Positions 33,760 to 45,063 of a stretch of DNA of 64,000 bases are shown piece after piece. Source of the DNA: Ochotona curzoniae (taxonomy: Eukaryota; Chordata; Mammalia; Lagomorpha; Ochotonidae); the NCBI RefSeq assembly GCF_017591425.1, contig NW_024467119.1:27005001-27069000 (forward strand). Direction: 5' to 3'. The notes under the pieces are model-generated. The model saw only the letters and a program-made list of their open reading frames with translations. It had not been told where the DNA came from and searched no databases. The first letter of the stretch is position 1. Each line of letters begins with the position of its first letter. The position numbers and the translations under genes were made by a program.

Positions 33760-36105
33760 AATTTTTTCTGTGGGTGGGGTTTACTTCGATGATACTAAGA
33801 AAATTGCAATAGTGTTTCCTTTAATTTCCAGACACTGTTCAATAAGTTTGACATGCAAAAGAAAGAAAAAAATTATTATCTGTAAATATTACACAGTTTT
33901 CTTCTATTGTAAGTTTAAAGTTGGAGAGATAACACCTATAAAGTATGTGGGCTGAGCTGACTAGCTAGAATTTTCCAAACTCTTGGTCAAGGAAACATCT
34001 ATGAAATTGCTGCCATGAAACAGGTCAGCTCAAGGATTGAGTTGGCCACTGAGTCCATTAAATGCTTGTTAAATTCCAGTCCTCTGTCTTCCATATACAT
34101 ACATCTGCAGTATGCTTATTTTCATAACATTGACATGGCACTGTTTATACACACAAAAATTGGATCACAGATCAAATGCACAACATAAAAAGCCCAAAAT
34201 ATGAAGTATATCAACAATCCCATCTTAGTCATAAAATTTCTTAGGACTTTCACCACCTAGCAAAATATTCAAAATAGAAAATAGAACTGCCATTCCAATT
34301 TATATGAGGTACGTTCAAACAATTACTTAGGAACACCGTGAAGCATTCAATTATTTACCCAATTACATAAATACACAACGAACCATGATTTTAGTTGATA
34401 AAATAGCAATTTATGATGATGTACATGTGTATATGTATACATGTGTAAACTGCTAGTTAAAATTGCTAAAATATGGAATAGAAGTATATTTAGAATTTTT
34501 AAAAATTAATTCTGTAATCTCAAGCCATCACCACAGGAAGGCTAACTTACCATTGTGTAGTTTATAGAATGAGTTTTACACATTCATTCAATAATTTTCT
34601 ATTAATGACTCACAATATGCTGGGTCCGTAGGTATATAACAAGGATGATAGAATGAATAATTCAACAAGGAAGCCAATAGATTTGGCTGGAAAATACATA
34701 CATACTTCCCGAATATTTTATGACAGTGTATATAATTAAATTTTCTTCAAATCTGTAAACTTATTTTATGACATTTTAATACTACCTCATTATGCATAGA
34801 ATTTGCTAAGAATACCAGGACTATTAATGTCACCCAGGACACTGAGCAAGTTACTACATTCTAGAGAGGAGCTAATGCCTTAAGAATGTTATCTCATTTA
34901 ATCTTTGCATGAGGACATGAAATATTAGGATCCATATTTTGGTTTTCATAAATAATAAAAAATTTAAGACATTTGGCCACGACATGTGCTAGGGCTTTTA
35001 GTGTCATACACTGTATTTAATTATTCTGTACTTAATGAAAATGCCCCAATGATAAAACTAATTAATTAATGTCCCTATATCTACAATACATCTAACAGTA
35101 CTAAGTTCGATACAGGTGAAACCTAGTCTCATATATATCCTTCAGCTCCACCCAGCCTCCCACCCTGCACATCTTTATCCATTCCAAAAACAAAAATAAA
35201 ACAGTGTAAATCAACTGTTTTTCATTCTAGCAATTAAGTTGTACTCCAAGAACAACTGTTTATTTTCAGTCCAATGACAATGTAATATCTTCCATTTCAT
35301 ACTCAACATCTTACTATCAATTTTGTAGAACAAAGCATTTAAAAGCCTTGTCTTGCTCTTGTCACTGAAAATTATAAAAAATCTTACCCATTGGAAAGTT
35401 TCAAATAGGCAAACTTTTGAAAAATATTCATCATGAATATGTAGAAATTTACATTTGTGACAATTACTTTAAACATAAAGCTATGTATAAAATATTTTGC
35501 TTCATTTTTTTACATTTAATTGTCAAGTACATGTTTATTAGAAAGTGGATTTTATTCTGAGAACAACTATGGTTTGGAATGGGTGACATAGAAGATTTTA
35601 GTTTCAAGTTTACAAATTTGTTTTAGGTTTTTTTCATGAAATTTTCAGGTGATTTTGTTTTATTTTGTAATTTTAAGAAATCACGACTTTTCTCATTTTT
35701 TTTTGCCTCTTGATTTTGGATATAAGTTCCAAAACTTACTGTGTAATTAAATTGCATTTTTTTGACTTGTAAATCATTAAAGATATGAACTTAGAACTAG
35801 CATGTAGGTCACTTGATTTATAGTTCTATTTTTAATTCTATTAATCTATTTTTATGTTACCAGACAGAAAAACACAAGAAGAGAAACATCTGACTAATGA
35901 CATAGCACTTAAATGAAATTATTAAACTACATAGAAAATATCTCTATCATAATTCAATCTTATAAAAACTTAATGACAATCATAAATGCTAACACTGTCT
36001 CACAAATTCTACAATTAACAATGAGAAATTAATCATTTTCCCTGAACCTAGCCCTTTCAGACATGAGAAAGACTAGAATACCTCTAATCTTGTGCACTTA
36101 CAATT
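33760..36105. other. AT-rich unique DNA with weak MIR/L2-like traces
   Basis: Two weak ancient-repeat traces are visible. At 34,565-34,690 'cattcattcaataattttc' and 'ctcacaatatgctgggtccgtagg' are like a transposon-derived 'attcaacaaatatttattgagc ... tgccaggcac' motif. At 34,880-34,960 'tgttatctcatttaatctttgcatgaggac' is like antisense MIR. The rest is very AT-rich and unidentified. Confidence 0.4.
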
Positions 36106-36127
36106 TTTCATAGCTTAAGCTATGAAA
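36106..36127. other. Perfect 22-bp palindrome
   Basis: The half-site 'tttcatagctt' is followed immediately by its exact reverse complement, with no spacer, centred on an AflII-type CTTAAG. Confidence 0.95.
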
Positions 36128-36419
36128 TAGCTATGTATAGTTTCATTATATTCTTCCCTTGCACAATTATTACCCTAGTAAAGGAAGAGCTAAAATTATA
36201 ACTTGGGATAGAGCAAACATAGAAATGAAAGACCTAAGAAGTTTTGAATAAACTTACATCAGGGAAGAAACAGAGGGCATTGATAAACAAGCATGTGTTG
36301 AATCTTTATATATTTTACTGCAAATGTCATTGTTTCTAATTGTTAACTTTCCTGTTTTGATTGCTACCTCTAAGTGGTCAAGGCAAGCATCCAGAATAAA
36401 CTTCAAAAACTCACAATGA
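36128..36419. other. Unique DNA, no gene seen
   Basis: No identifiable repeat or gene. Confidence 0.4.
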
Positions 36420-36590
36420 TATGGGTACTTCATCTTGGAGTCACAACCTCACTCCGTGGGTTCTTGGCTAGATAGCTCACCGCACTAAGCTTCCTTCCTC
36501 CACGTGTAGGTCAAGGATAACGATACCACCTCACCATCAAGCTGTGAGGCTCAGATGAGTTAACTTCCATGGCAAGCTCAGCACAAGCTT
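36420..36590 (+). repeat. MIR, plus orientation
   Basis: 'tcttggagtcacaacctcactccgtgggttcttggctagatagctcaccgc' and 'tgtaggtcaaggataacgataccacctcaccatcaagctgtgaggctcagatgag' follow the MIR core and its 'tgaggattaaatgag' 3' part. Confidence 0.6.
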
Positions 36591-36924
36591 CCTTCCTCAT
36601 GCCCTAATGCCAGCTGGCTGGCAGACAAAATTAAACAAAAAAAGGAAGCTATGTTCTCCTTGTTCCAGACAGCTGGTAATCCAGACATCACAGGAGTTCT
36701 ACAAACAGTGTTGACTAATTTTTGCCACAGCTGACGTGTAGACAATAAGCCCTGCCAGTTCTCTCAATGGGGTCAATTCATGACCATGGAATAATTGAGT
36801 TGCTTTCCTTTTTGCTCTTTGTTTTATGAGGCCAGATTGAGGTAAAGCAGCACTTTGGCAATGTTTTCTACATTTCATGGACAAGGAGGATTCTATTTAC
36901 TGTCTTAACAATAACAACAGTAAA
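36591..36924. other. Unique DNA containing an inverted GGTCA/TGACC pair
   Basis: GGTCA (36,771-36,775) and TGACC (36,781-36,785) form an inverted repeat with a 5-bp spacer, resembling nuclear-receptor half-sites. No gene seen. Confidence 0.35.
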
Positions 36925-37110
36925 GATATTTTACATTGTTTAGTCCTCATCACAGTCTTATGATGCATGAAATATTATTCAACACAACTTGTAGAAGAAG
37001 TCACTGAGAAACACAGGCTAAGTGAACTGTTGGCATTACCATGGCAGAAAGTGGCAGAGTCACAATGTGAATCCAAACGTTCTAACTCCAGAGCCAACCC
37101 TATCAACTTT
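36925..37110 (-). repeat. MIR, minus orientation
   Basis: 'tagtcctcatcacagtcttatgatgc', 'actgagaaacacaggctaagtgaac', 'aaagtggcagagtcacaatgtgaatccaaac' and 'ttctaactccagagcc' run in the order of antisense MIR, including its near-invariant 'gactccagagcc' end. Confidence 0.75.
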
Positions 37111-37319
37111 CAGAAATAAGAAGGTTCGATTCTCATGCAAAGTGGACCCAGTTCCTAAATTCCATCTACCTTCCATAACATTCATCCGAGTGTGCTGGGT
37201 GAAGGCAAAGACTTCAGCAATGGACATTCATTTCACTGCACTAATTTCAAAAGAGAAACCATGATATTTCACCTGAAGGGATATATCTGCATCTGTGCCC
37301 CTCACAGATGAAACATACA

Positions 37320-37545
37320 AAATTGCTTCTGCATTGGCCAATCTGAAGCCAGGAACCAGGAGCTTCCTCCGGGTCTCCCACATGGGTGCATGGTTCCAAA
37401 GCTTTGGGCCATCCTCTACTGCATTCCCAGGCCATAGCAGGGAGCTGAATGGGACACACGGGTGCTGGGATTAGAACCGGCACCCATATGGGAGCCCAGT
37501 GCATTCAAGGAAAGGACTTTACCACTACGCTATTGTGCCGGGCCT
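37320..37545 (-). mobile_element. CSINE, minus orientation, 3' part missing
   Basis: Strong antisense CSINE: 'ggccaatctgaagccaggaaccaggagcttcctccgggtctcccac', 'caaagctttgggccatcc', 'gctgggattagaaccggcacccatatggg' and 'aaggactttaccactacgctattgtgccgggcc'. The head is complete, ending at 37,545. The CT-rich 3' region and A tail are not recognisable to the left of about 37,320, so it is truncated or rearranged there. Confidence 0.88.
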
Positions 37546-38224
37546 GATATTCAAATTCTAATCAATATTATTATTAATCAGTATTTATACTTTCCTCTTT
37601 GAGAGAAATATTTGGAAGCAGAAGCTATGCTAAGCCACATTTATTCAAAAATATTTATTTCAATGCTTAAGATAATTTGTGCAAATACTTTTAATATATT
37701 TCAGTTTCACTATGATTTCCAAAATCAATGAGAGTCACTTCCATTTTTAAATCATTTATGTCTCCCCTTCCTGCAGGAACTGCGCAGGTATTAATCACTG
37801 GATGCTATCCAAGGGACTAAGCTGTGCATAAAAATGCCACAACAATGCTCAGGCTGTGGCAATTGACATAAGTTTTATGGGGCCTGCGTACAGAACTAGT
37901 ATGATAATAACAAATACATGTGAGGAAGTCAATGTATCTGGAGGAAGGGGCAAGGAGAGAAGCAACAGAAGATATCCAAGTGAACCTCATTTGGGAAAAG
38001 CTTGGTAGGGAGAGTGTGGAAATCATTTGATTTGCCTTAAATCCAAATGGAGCTGTGCCTCACAGAGGGGACAGTTCAAGAAATGTCGGCAGGAATAGGG
38101 GGATCCTAAACACAACTGCAGTGATGATTATGCAATAAGGGGAGAGTGCTGAAAGTACGTTTTAATGATGGTTATTTGAGCATCTAAAAGATTCATACAG
38201 AATGCATGTCTTTTTTCAAAGCCC
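37546..38224. other. Unique DNA, no gene seen
   Basis: No identifiable repeat; a 69-codon minus-strand frame has no recognisable domain. Confidence 0.4.
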
Positions 38225-38410
38225 GTGTCCACCATGGTTAAGCACACAGGCTCCAGGGGCAGAGCTGAATTCTGCCTTGAGTTGTCACTACAATTTAGGT
38301 AAACTCACAACCTGCTCATCTGTACACTTTCTCATCTTTGCGTAGTATCACTGAGAGAATTCAAAGTAAGAAAACATTGAGGAGAATCACTGGCACGTTT
38401 GGAACAATAC
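38225..38410 (+). repeat. MIR, plus orientation, near full length
   Basis: 'ccatggttaagcacacaggctccaggggcagagctgaattctg' is the MIR head. 'ctcatctgtacactttctcatctttgcgtagtatcactgagagaattcaaagtaag' is its centre and 3' part. 'gaatcactggcac' is its end. Confidence 0.75.
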
Positions 38411-38446
38411 TCAGATCAGTTCACTATTCTTTCAAGACATTATTTG

Positions 38447-38742
38447 GGAGCCATGGTGAAAGCTCAACTGGCTAATCTTCCAACTTCAAGTGTTCACATA
38501 TTAGATGCTCTGCTTCCCATCAAGTTGCCAGCCTGTAGCCTAGGAAAGCAGCAGAGGACAGCCTAATCATTAGGAACCTGCATGCCTGTGGGAGACCCTG
38601 GCTCTTGAGCTCAAATTGGCCCAGCACTGGCTTTTGAGACCACTTGGGGAGTGAAACAGCAGATGGAAGATTATTTCCTCTGTATCTCCTTTTCTCTGTA
38701 TATCTGCCTTTCCAATACAAACAAATCTATTTTTTTAAAGAA
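38447..38742 (+). mobile_element. CSINE with exact 10-bp target-site duplication
   Basis: The body runs 'catcaagttgccagcctgtagcctaggaaagcagcagaggac', 'ctgtgggagaccctggctcttg', 'aaattggcccagcactggc', 'cacttggggagtgaaacagcagatggaag', CT block, 'ctgcctttccaatacaaacaaatc' and a short tail. It is flanked by identical 'acattatttg' at 38,437-38,446 and 38,743-38,752. The head is diverged. Confidence 0.88.
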
Positions 38743-38752
38743 ACATTATTTG

Positions 38753-40217
38753 AACTCAGTACATAATGTAAGAGGAAAGGATGTCATGGCATTCAAATGA
38801 TGCTGTAGTGCACATTTGAAGTGTGCACTTGCAGGTTAATATATACAGGGCTAACAGATCAGGAATACAATGTTTATTTAGGAATGTGAACAAAGTACAA
38901 ATCTCAAAAGATGATGGTACAAAAATATCATCCACGGTTTTCTGATTTTCAGTTACAAAGCTTCAATGCCATATATGGAAATTTATCTTCAAGATTGTCC
39001 ATGTCATCAGTTTCACTGGAATCTGAATATGAACCACATTGTAAACTTGCGGATATCCTGGAATTTAAGACAGCAGCCTCCTCCCTGAGCACTGTTTGCT
39101 GTGGAGGATAATCATGTGTCACTTCAATTCCCCACCCCCAAGAGAACTGTGACCTCAGAGTTTCTCTTGGGAAGTGACATTTGCACCCCTTGTTATTCTA
39201 AGTATTTACCCAAGATGACTCCAGGGCAAAGTCTAATTCTGCCCCTTTTATTTTAAACTCATTTCTTTCCACTTGTCTTCATGTAACATTTTTGTAGAAG
39301 CACAAGGACCTGAGGCAGGAAAGGCAGAAGCAGCACTTCACCACATATCACATGTTTTCAATCACATAGAAAACCATGTTACAAACTCAAATGACTTTTC
39401 GCCACTAGTTGGGGATTTTTTTTTCCTTCACAGGTCTTATTTCAGGATTATATTGTATGAGTCAACTGCTTAGATTGGTTCAGATAATACCGTAGTGGCT
39501 GTCTGAAAAGAACCAACCTACACAAGCAAAGTTAAGTGAAGAAGAGCAACACTGCCACCAACAACTTTGAGCTACCTCTGTATGTGGTGATCTTTGAGTC
39601 CACTCTCAAGAGTAATGTGTGGTAATAAAAACAACTGGTGTCTAAATGTCCCTCCTAGAACTACCTCAGAGTTCCACATATGACAGCTGTGCTAGTATAT
39701 TGGCCCAGGATTGCTACATGTACTTCTTAGTGGAGTCCCTAACATCTATACTGCTCCATTTTGTTTGCTCTCTTGGCATTTGAAATGGGACTTCCACTTT
39801 ATGAGACAGAACAACAATGGTCATAGCTTACATGGAAACGATACTTCTAAGTATATGATCCTCTTGATTCTTTTCCATGTTATGAATGAAAAGAATTTTA
39901 ACAATAGCCTTTCACTCATATAGTCTTCAAGTCCATGATAACACAGGCAGGTCATTTTCTAGATAGTTACAGCATGAATATAGGCAATTTGTTTAATATT
40001 TCTAGTTAAAAAGTCTCCATGAGAAAAAGATAATTAATATTAAGACATTATTCAAACTAAAATGTCGCTTTTCACTGTAAATTTACAAAAAATACAAAAC
40101 TTACAAAGGACATACACCTCTGAGAAAACACGACAAGTCCAACCTCAAATTCTAGGTAGCCATGTGTCAATCACTGAAAACCAGTTACTCTATTTTTTTC
40201 TTAATGCTGTCTTGGGA
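38753..40217. other. Unique DNA, no gene seen
   Basis: Nothing identified; short frames only. Confidence 0.45.
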
Positions 40218-40570
40218 CAGCATTTTTTTTAAGATTTACTTTATTTTACTAGAAAAATTAGAAAGGGGACTAGAGACAGAAGGAGAAAATGAGAGACAGC
40301 GAAAAAATAGAGAAAGAATGATTTTCCATTTGCAGGATCACTCCCCAAATGACCACAATAGCTAAAGCTGGGATGATTCCAACCTGAGAACAAGCAGTTT
40401 TTGCCTGATTGCTCATGTGGGTATAAGAACCTAAAACCTCAGGCCATCCTTCACTGTCATCCACAAGCAGAGAAATCCCTATGTCCATGAGAAATAAGAA
40501 GAGGCACAGGACCCAGTTTTCCCAAGTACCTTCAGAGGGGGCATCCAATACTTTGATTTTAGACTTGTCT
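40218..40570 (-). mobile_element. CSINE, minus orientation, old
   Basis: A reversed tail ('ttaagatttactttattttac'), a purine block (40,265-40,315), then 'tttgcaggatcactccccaaatgaccacaatagctaaagctgggatgattcc' and 'tgctcatgtgggtataagaacc' are antisense CSINE. The head end is eroded into 'agaggcacaggacccagtttt'. Confidence 0.75.
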
Positions 40571-41959
40571 CCAAAACTGAGATAGCAAGTGGTTGCTTGC
40601 AAGTGGTTGCTGCAACCGCTCGGTTTGTGAACATTTAATACATATGACAAAAGCAAAGTACCGTAGCTCCTGTGTTATCTATCTTCCACCTTTCATTTTT
40701 CACTCATTCACAAATATAATCACTTGCTATATGGTATATGGTTCCATGGAATGAGGTCAAACATAGCAGCAAGCTCTCTATTCTGTGATAAACAAACTTA
40801 CCATTTTAATCTAATATGAATTCTTGTTATCTGATAACTTTCTCCACCTTTCCTTCCACTTAACATAGAAAAAAGGACAGTCACTTCTCCAAAATATCAT
40901 AGTATCACAAGTGTTTGTTAAAATACTACTATCCACAGATTTGTTCTAAAAATATGCCTTCTGCTATAGACAAATATGTTCATCATATATGCATCATAAT
41001 GTACAGTTTATGCAAAAACAACATAAAAAGAAAATTTAAGTAACTTTCTCATTGCCAAACAACTTGCTCATGGGCTTCAAAACTGACCTAGCTGATCTTA
41101 GTGGCTGTCTCCTCACCAATATGAAATGTTTTAGCAGTCAAAATCAACTTCTTGTGGTTAGCAGCAAACTTTACATGTCCTATTAAAAAATTATAACATT
41201 GATGCATTTGGTCTTCATTTATATTACTTTGACTAAAGTCATCATAATTTACCATTAAAAAAATAGTTGTCTCTTTCAAATTTCTACTAAAATTTTTGAA
41301 AGATGTTTAAAAGTGTTCTGTGTTTCTAAGCAGCAGAAGTTCCAAATATAACCTGTAGTCCTCTGTGATTTTTCAATGCCTTCAGGCCTTTGAAGTTCTG
41401 TAGATTTGCCTTAATCTGTTGCTAGGAACACTGCACATCGCTCTAAACAGCCTGCCAGTCGGAGACACGAAGCGTGAATGACATAAGTGTTTCTTTTATC
41501 CAGGTCAGAGGATGGTGGGAGATGGTATGTGAGGTTACAGGAGGGGATGAATTACAGGAGAAGGAAAACCAACTAGAAGAATAGGAAGGGAAAAAAGAGC
41601 AGAAATCTACAGACACTAAGGAAAAATCTTTTCGAAAGAGCTCTCCTGCTCCCCACCAAACCTCATTCATGATAGCTTTTGGAATCAGTTGAGCCTAGTC
41701 TGATAACATGTTAGAAAAGCCCACGTACAGCTGACTGCATCTAATTCTGTTGCCACCCCAAGGGAAATCACAGATCAGAAGCTGCAGATAACAGAGGATT
41801 TGATACCACTATGAAGCCTCCGTGAAGTGTCAGATTTAAGAATCAGGAAAGTTTTGAGCAATAAAGGATTTCCTTTTTTTTTTTTTAATACTTTCCTGGC
41901 TGCAACATCAACGTTGGCACCGGCTTTGATATGAAAAAGAAAATCTGTGGAGGTCAGCA
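40571..41959. other. Unique DNA, no gene seen
   Basis: A T-run at about 41,874-41,886 and no identifiable repeat or gene. The purine-rich 41,500-41,640 stretch is unidentified. Confidence 0.45.
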
Positions 41960-42240
41960 CTGTGTGACAGTCAGCTCGCTGCCACTTACATGGCATATTC
42001 TCATTCTCACTTGGGTCCCAGCTACTCTCCCTGTGATGCAGCTTTCTGCTGTTGCATTTGGGAAAGCAGGGGAGGACAGTATTTGAGCCTCTGTCCCCTC
42101 AAGTGGAAGATCTGGACTCAATATCCAGCTGCTGGTTTTGACTTGAGCCAGATCTGCCTGTTCCAGTCATTTGTAACCAGAGAGTTAACCAGAAGATGAA
42201 AGACTCATCTCTCTGTCATTTTTATTCAAATAAAACACAA
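41960..42240 (+). mobile_element. CSINE, plus orientation, old
   Basis: Recognisable: 'cacttgggtcccagctactctccctgtgatgcagctttctgctgttgcatttgggaaagcaggggagg', 'ctggttttgacttgagccag', 'aaccagaagatgaaagac', a short CT block and 'tattcaaataaaacac'. Confidence 0.7.
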
Positions 42241-42900
42241 ATACACAGATTAGTAATTCAAAGTTAAATCCTCTTTACTGTTCTTCTGAGGATCCTATGC
42301 TCCTCAAAGACAGAATGCTGGAGGGACACTTCTCCATTCTTGCAGAAATTACCAGGACCATCAGCAACCAAGGTCCCTCCCAAGCTGCAAAATGCTGTTT
42401 CCCGAACTGTCTATGGCTTCTTGGTGACATAATGGGTACAGCATATTGCCCGTGCAAGCAAGCATACCAAGGCTGCTTTGCGGCATGCTTGGAGCTTCAC
42501 ATTTTCCTTGAAGTCTTCAGTTTATTTGGAAATTTAGTTTGGTAGAAGGTTCACACCTAGCATTTCCTTTTCTAAGTGACTATTTAATATGCAGTATTTT
42601 TACTGACTTATTCCTTCTTCCTCCACTGTTTTCTCTTCCCACCTTCTTCCACACCAGATTCCAATAACTGGAATGAAGAAACTGAATAGGAAGTGTAAGA
42701 ATAAAAATCCATATGTAGGTGTCCTCAACTGTCTTCAATATTTTAGAAAAGTAAAGGTGAGACATGCATGGACATCTTTCTTACTTGATTACAGGCTATT
42801 TTCAGAGGATTAACATCTGTTCATCTCTTCTAATTTTTAACTATTTCTTTCTACTGTTGAAGAATTCTTTCATACCTGTGTGCATCTCTACTTCCTTGAG
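42241..42900. other. Unique DNA, no gene seen
   Basis: An 82-codon plus-strand frame (42,297-42,545) overlaps a 60-codon minus-strand frame. Neither shows a recognisable domain, and I do not support either as a gene. Confidence 0.4.
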
Positions 42901-43236
42901 AAGCCCAGCAGCGTGGCCTAGCGGCTAAAGTCCTCGCCTTCAACATGCCCAGATCCCATATGGGCACTGGTTCTAATCCCAGCAGCTCTGCTTGTCATTC
43001 AGCTCCCTGCTTGTGGCCTGGGAAAACAGCTGAGGACGGCCCAATGCTTTGGGATCCTGCACCCCTGTGGGAGACCTGGGGGAGGGTCCTGGCTCCTGGC
43101 TTTGGATTGGCTCAGCACCAGCTGTTGTGCTCACTTGGGGAGTGGATCATCAGAGGGAAGATCTTCCTCTCTATCTCTCCTCCTCTCTGCATATCTGACT
43201 TTGTAATAAAAATAAAAGCTTTAAACAAAAAAGACA
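42901..43236 (+). mobile_element. Full-length young-type CSINE with intact pol III boxes
   Basis: This is the cleanest full-length copy. An A-box-like 'tggcctagcgg' (42,914-42,924) and B-box-like 'ggttctaatcc' (42,969-42,979) are both present. They are followed by 'cagctccctgcttgtggcctgggaaa', 'aggacggcccaatgctttggg', 'gggagacctggg', 'ggcttggggagtggatcatcag'-type text, a CT block, 'tctgactttgtaataaaaataaaag' and an A-rich tail. No convincing target-site duplication was seen. Confidence 0.93.
42914..42979 (+). promoter_or_regulatory. RNA polymerase III internal promoter (A and B boxes) of the CSINE
   Basis: The A box TGGCCTAGCGG (42,914-42,924) fits TRGCNNAGYGG perfectly, and the B box GGTTCTAATCC (42,969-42,979) fits GGTTCRANNCC with one deviation. 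This is the tRNA-derived type 2 promoter arrangement. Activity is not shown. Confidence 0.7.
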
Positions 43237-43663
43237 AACTAACTTTCAAATAGCAATTCTCTCCTGATCTGTTAGCCTCAGCATATCTTCAAAATAATAT
43301 AATCTGCATTTAAAAGCATAGTTGTTCCACAATCTTAGGGGGAAAAAAAGACACTTTCTGTAGCTACAAAAATGATTCCTGTTAACATACTGACATGTTA
43401 CAATGAATTGGTAAAATGAAATTCCATTCTACAAGAGAATAAGAGCTGGAGAATGGGCAACCTCCAAAATATACAAGCATACTGACCTTGAAGTATTTCA
43501 TCTAAAGGGATCATATAACAATCTCTTTTATTTCCTTTAACACAAAGATAAAATTGCATGGAAGAGATGGCTGTTTGCCAGGCCCTGGGTAGACACATCA
43601 GGTGTGGTGCCTAGCTATCCCAGTAGAAATAACTTAAACCACAAAAGTGTGTTAGTTGTAACC
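43237..43663. other. Unique DNA, no gene seen
   Basis: No identifiable repeat or gene. Confidence 0.45.
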
Positions 43664-44269
43664 CAGGTTAAGGATCCCTAATCCTAAAATCTCCAAATCA
43701 AAATTCTTCAAAAGATGAAATTGTCAGCACCAACATAAAGCTGTGGGTACAAATTCTCACATCTTACCTCATGTATCATACATATTCCAGGAAAATGTAG
43801 CTGCACTAAAAATATTGTATCAATGTCCCTCCAGGGGCCTGGCACCCTAGCTTGACTAGTTAATCCCCAGTATCTCAGTTATCCTGCTTGTGGCCTGGGA
43901 AAGCAGTGGAGGATGGCAAAAAGCTTCAGAACCCTTTGCTCAAATGGAAAACGTGGAAGAGGCTCCTTGCTCCTGACTTCGCATGGGCTTAGCTATGGCT
44001 ATCGTGGCTATTTGGGGAGTGAACCAGGGGTGGGGTCTCTGTTCCTCCTTTTTTTTTCCCGGTAAATCTTACTTTCCCATGAAGATAAATGGATTTTTTT
44101 AAAGTCCCTATAGGTACATATATATGAAACATAAATAATGTGTGTACTTAGATTCGAAGCCCCATCGCCAAAATAGCTCCATATGTATATGGAAATATTC
44201 CAATATCCAGGAAGAAAACCGTTAATGCTTCTGGTCCCAAGCATTTTGGATAAGAGATTCTCAAATTAT
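43664..44269. mobile_element. Tigger-like non-autonomous DNA transposon, interrupted by a CSINE
   Basis: The left end reads 'caggttaaggatccctaatcctaaaatc'. The right end, read in reverse complement, gives 'tttgagaatctcttatccaaaatgcttggg'. These are the two ends of the mammalian Tigger-type element whose consensus starts 'caggttgagcatccct'. The inside carries 'catttatgtttcat'-like antisense text ('atatatgaaacataaataatg'). The two halves (43,664-43,830 and 44,104-44,269) are separated by a CSINE. No transposase frame is present. Confidence 0.65.
43831..44103 (+). mobile_element. CSINE nested in the Tigger-like element
   Basis: 'ggggcctggcaccctagcttgactag' (head shortened), 'tcctgcttgtggcctgggaaagcagtggaggatgg', 'gaagaggctccttgctcctgacttcgcatgggc', 'atttggggagtgaaccag', a CT/T block and 'cttactttcccatgaagataaatgg'. 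A short possible target duplication 'gtccct' flanks it (43,825-43,830 and 44,104-44,109). Confidence 0.85.
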
Positions 44270-44765
44270 AATGCATCTTCAAGACCACGACTTTCAGGCT
44301 TCCTTGCATTCCTTGTAGTTCTTCTCTCCAATGAAGACTCACTTACGAGCATGTGCATTCACTCCAACTACCAAGTCCTTAAAGGTCAAATGTTCACCTA
44401 GCAGGCAGTGATTGCCAAAAAATGGTGCTCCCAGAGAAGCGGGTGCTTTGCACACCCTACCTTCTAGGTTCCTTCTTTCCAAACAACCCAGGTCTCCTTG
44501 AGATGTCTCCTTGAGCTAAGAGATAAAAGTGAGTTAAAAGGGTCTGAGTACTCATTCTGTTTTTGGAATCTACTCACCATTGGGAGGGGTTAGTGAGCAG
44601 AATACAATTTACTAGATATGGCAAACAGATAAAAATTGGCAATCTTTCTAAATATCACTAATCTCAGTTTACCAAAAGCCTTAAAGTGTATCTCTGCTGG
44701 CATGTGTAAATGATTGCTGACTGGGCTTCCAACCCTGGTTACAATTCATATGGCTAAAAATGTAT
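44270..44765. other. Unique DNA, no gene seen
   Basis: No identifiable repeat or gene. Confidence 0.4.
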
Positions 44766-45063
44766 GGGGCCTGGTGTGGTAGTCTAGTGTGGGGTACCAT
44801 TTCTAATTCTGGCAGCCCCGCTTCCCATCCAGCTCCCTACTTGTGGCCTGGGAAAGCAGTAAAGAATGGCCCAAAGCCTTGGGAATCCTGCAACCACATG
44901 GTAGAACCGAAGGAGGTTTTGGTCTCCCAGCTTCTGATCGGCTCAGCTTCAGCTGTTGCGCCCACTTGCAGAGTTAATCAGCGATGGGAGATCTTCCGCT
45001 TTGTCTCTCCTCCTCTCTGTATATCTAACTTTCAAATAAAAATAAATAAGTCTTAAAAAAAAA
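44766..45063 (+). mobile_element. CSINE with internal deletion in the head
   Basis: It starts 'ggggcctggtgtggtagtctagtg' and jumps to 'ggggtaccatttctaattctgg'. About 25-30 bp between the A and B boxes are missing, so the pol III promoter spacing is altered. The rest is complete through 'tctaactttcaaataaaaataaataag' and an A tail. Possible short target duplication '(a)gtatg' on both sides. Confidence 0.9.
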
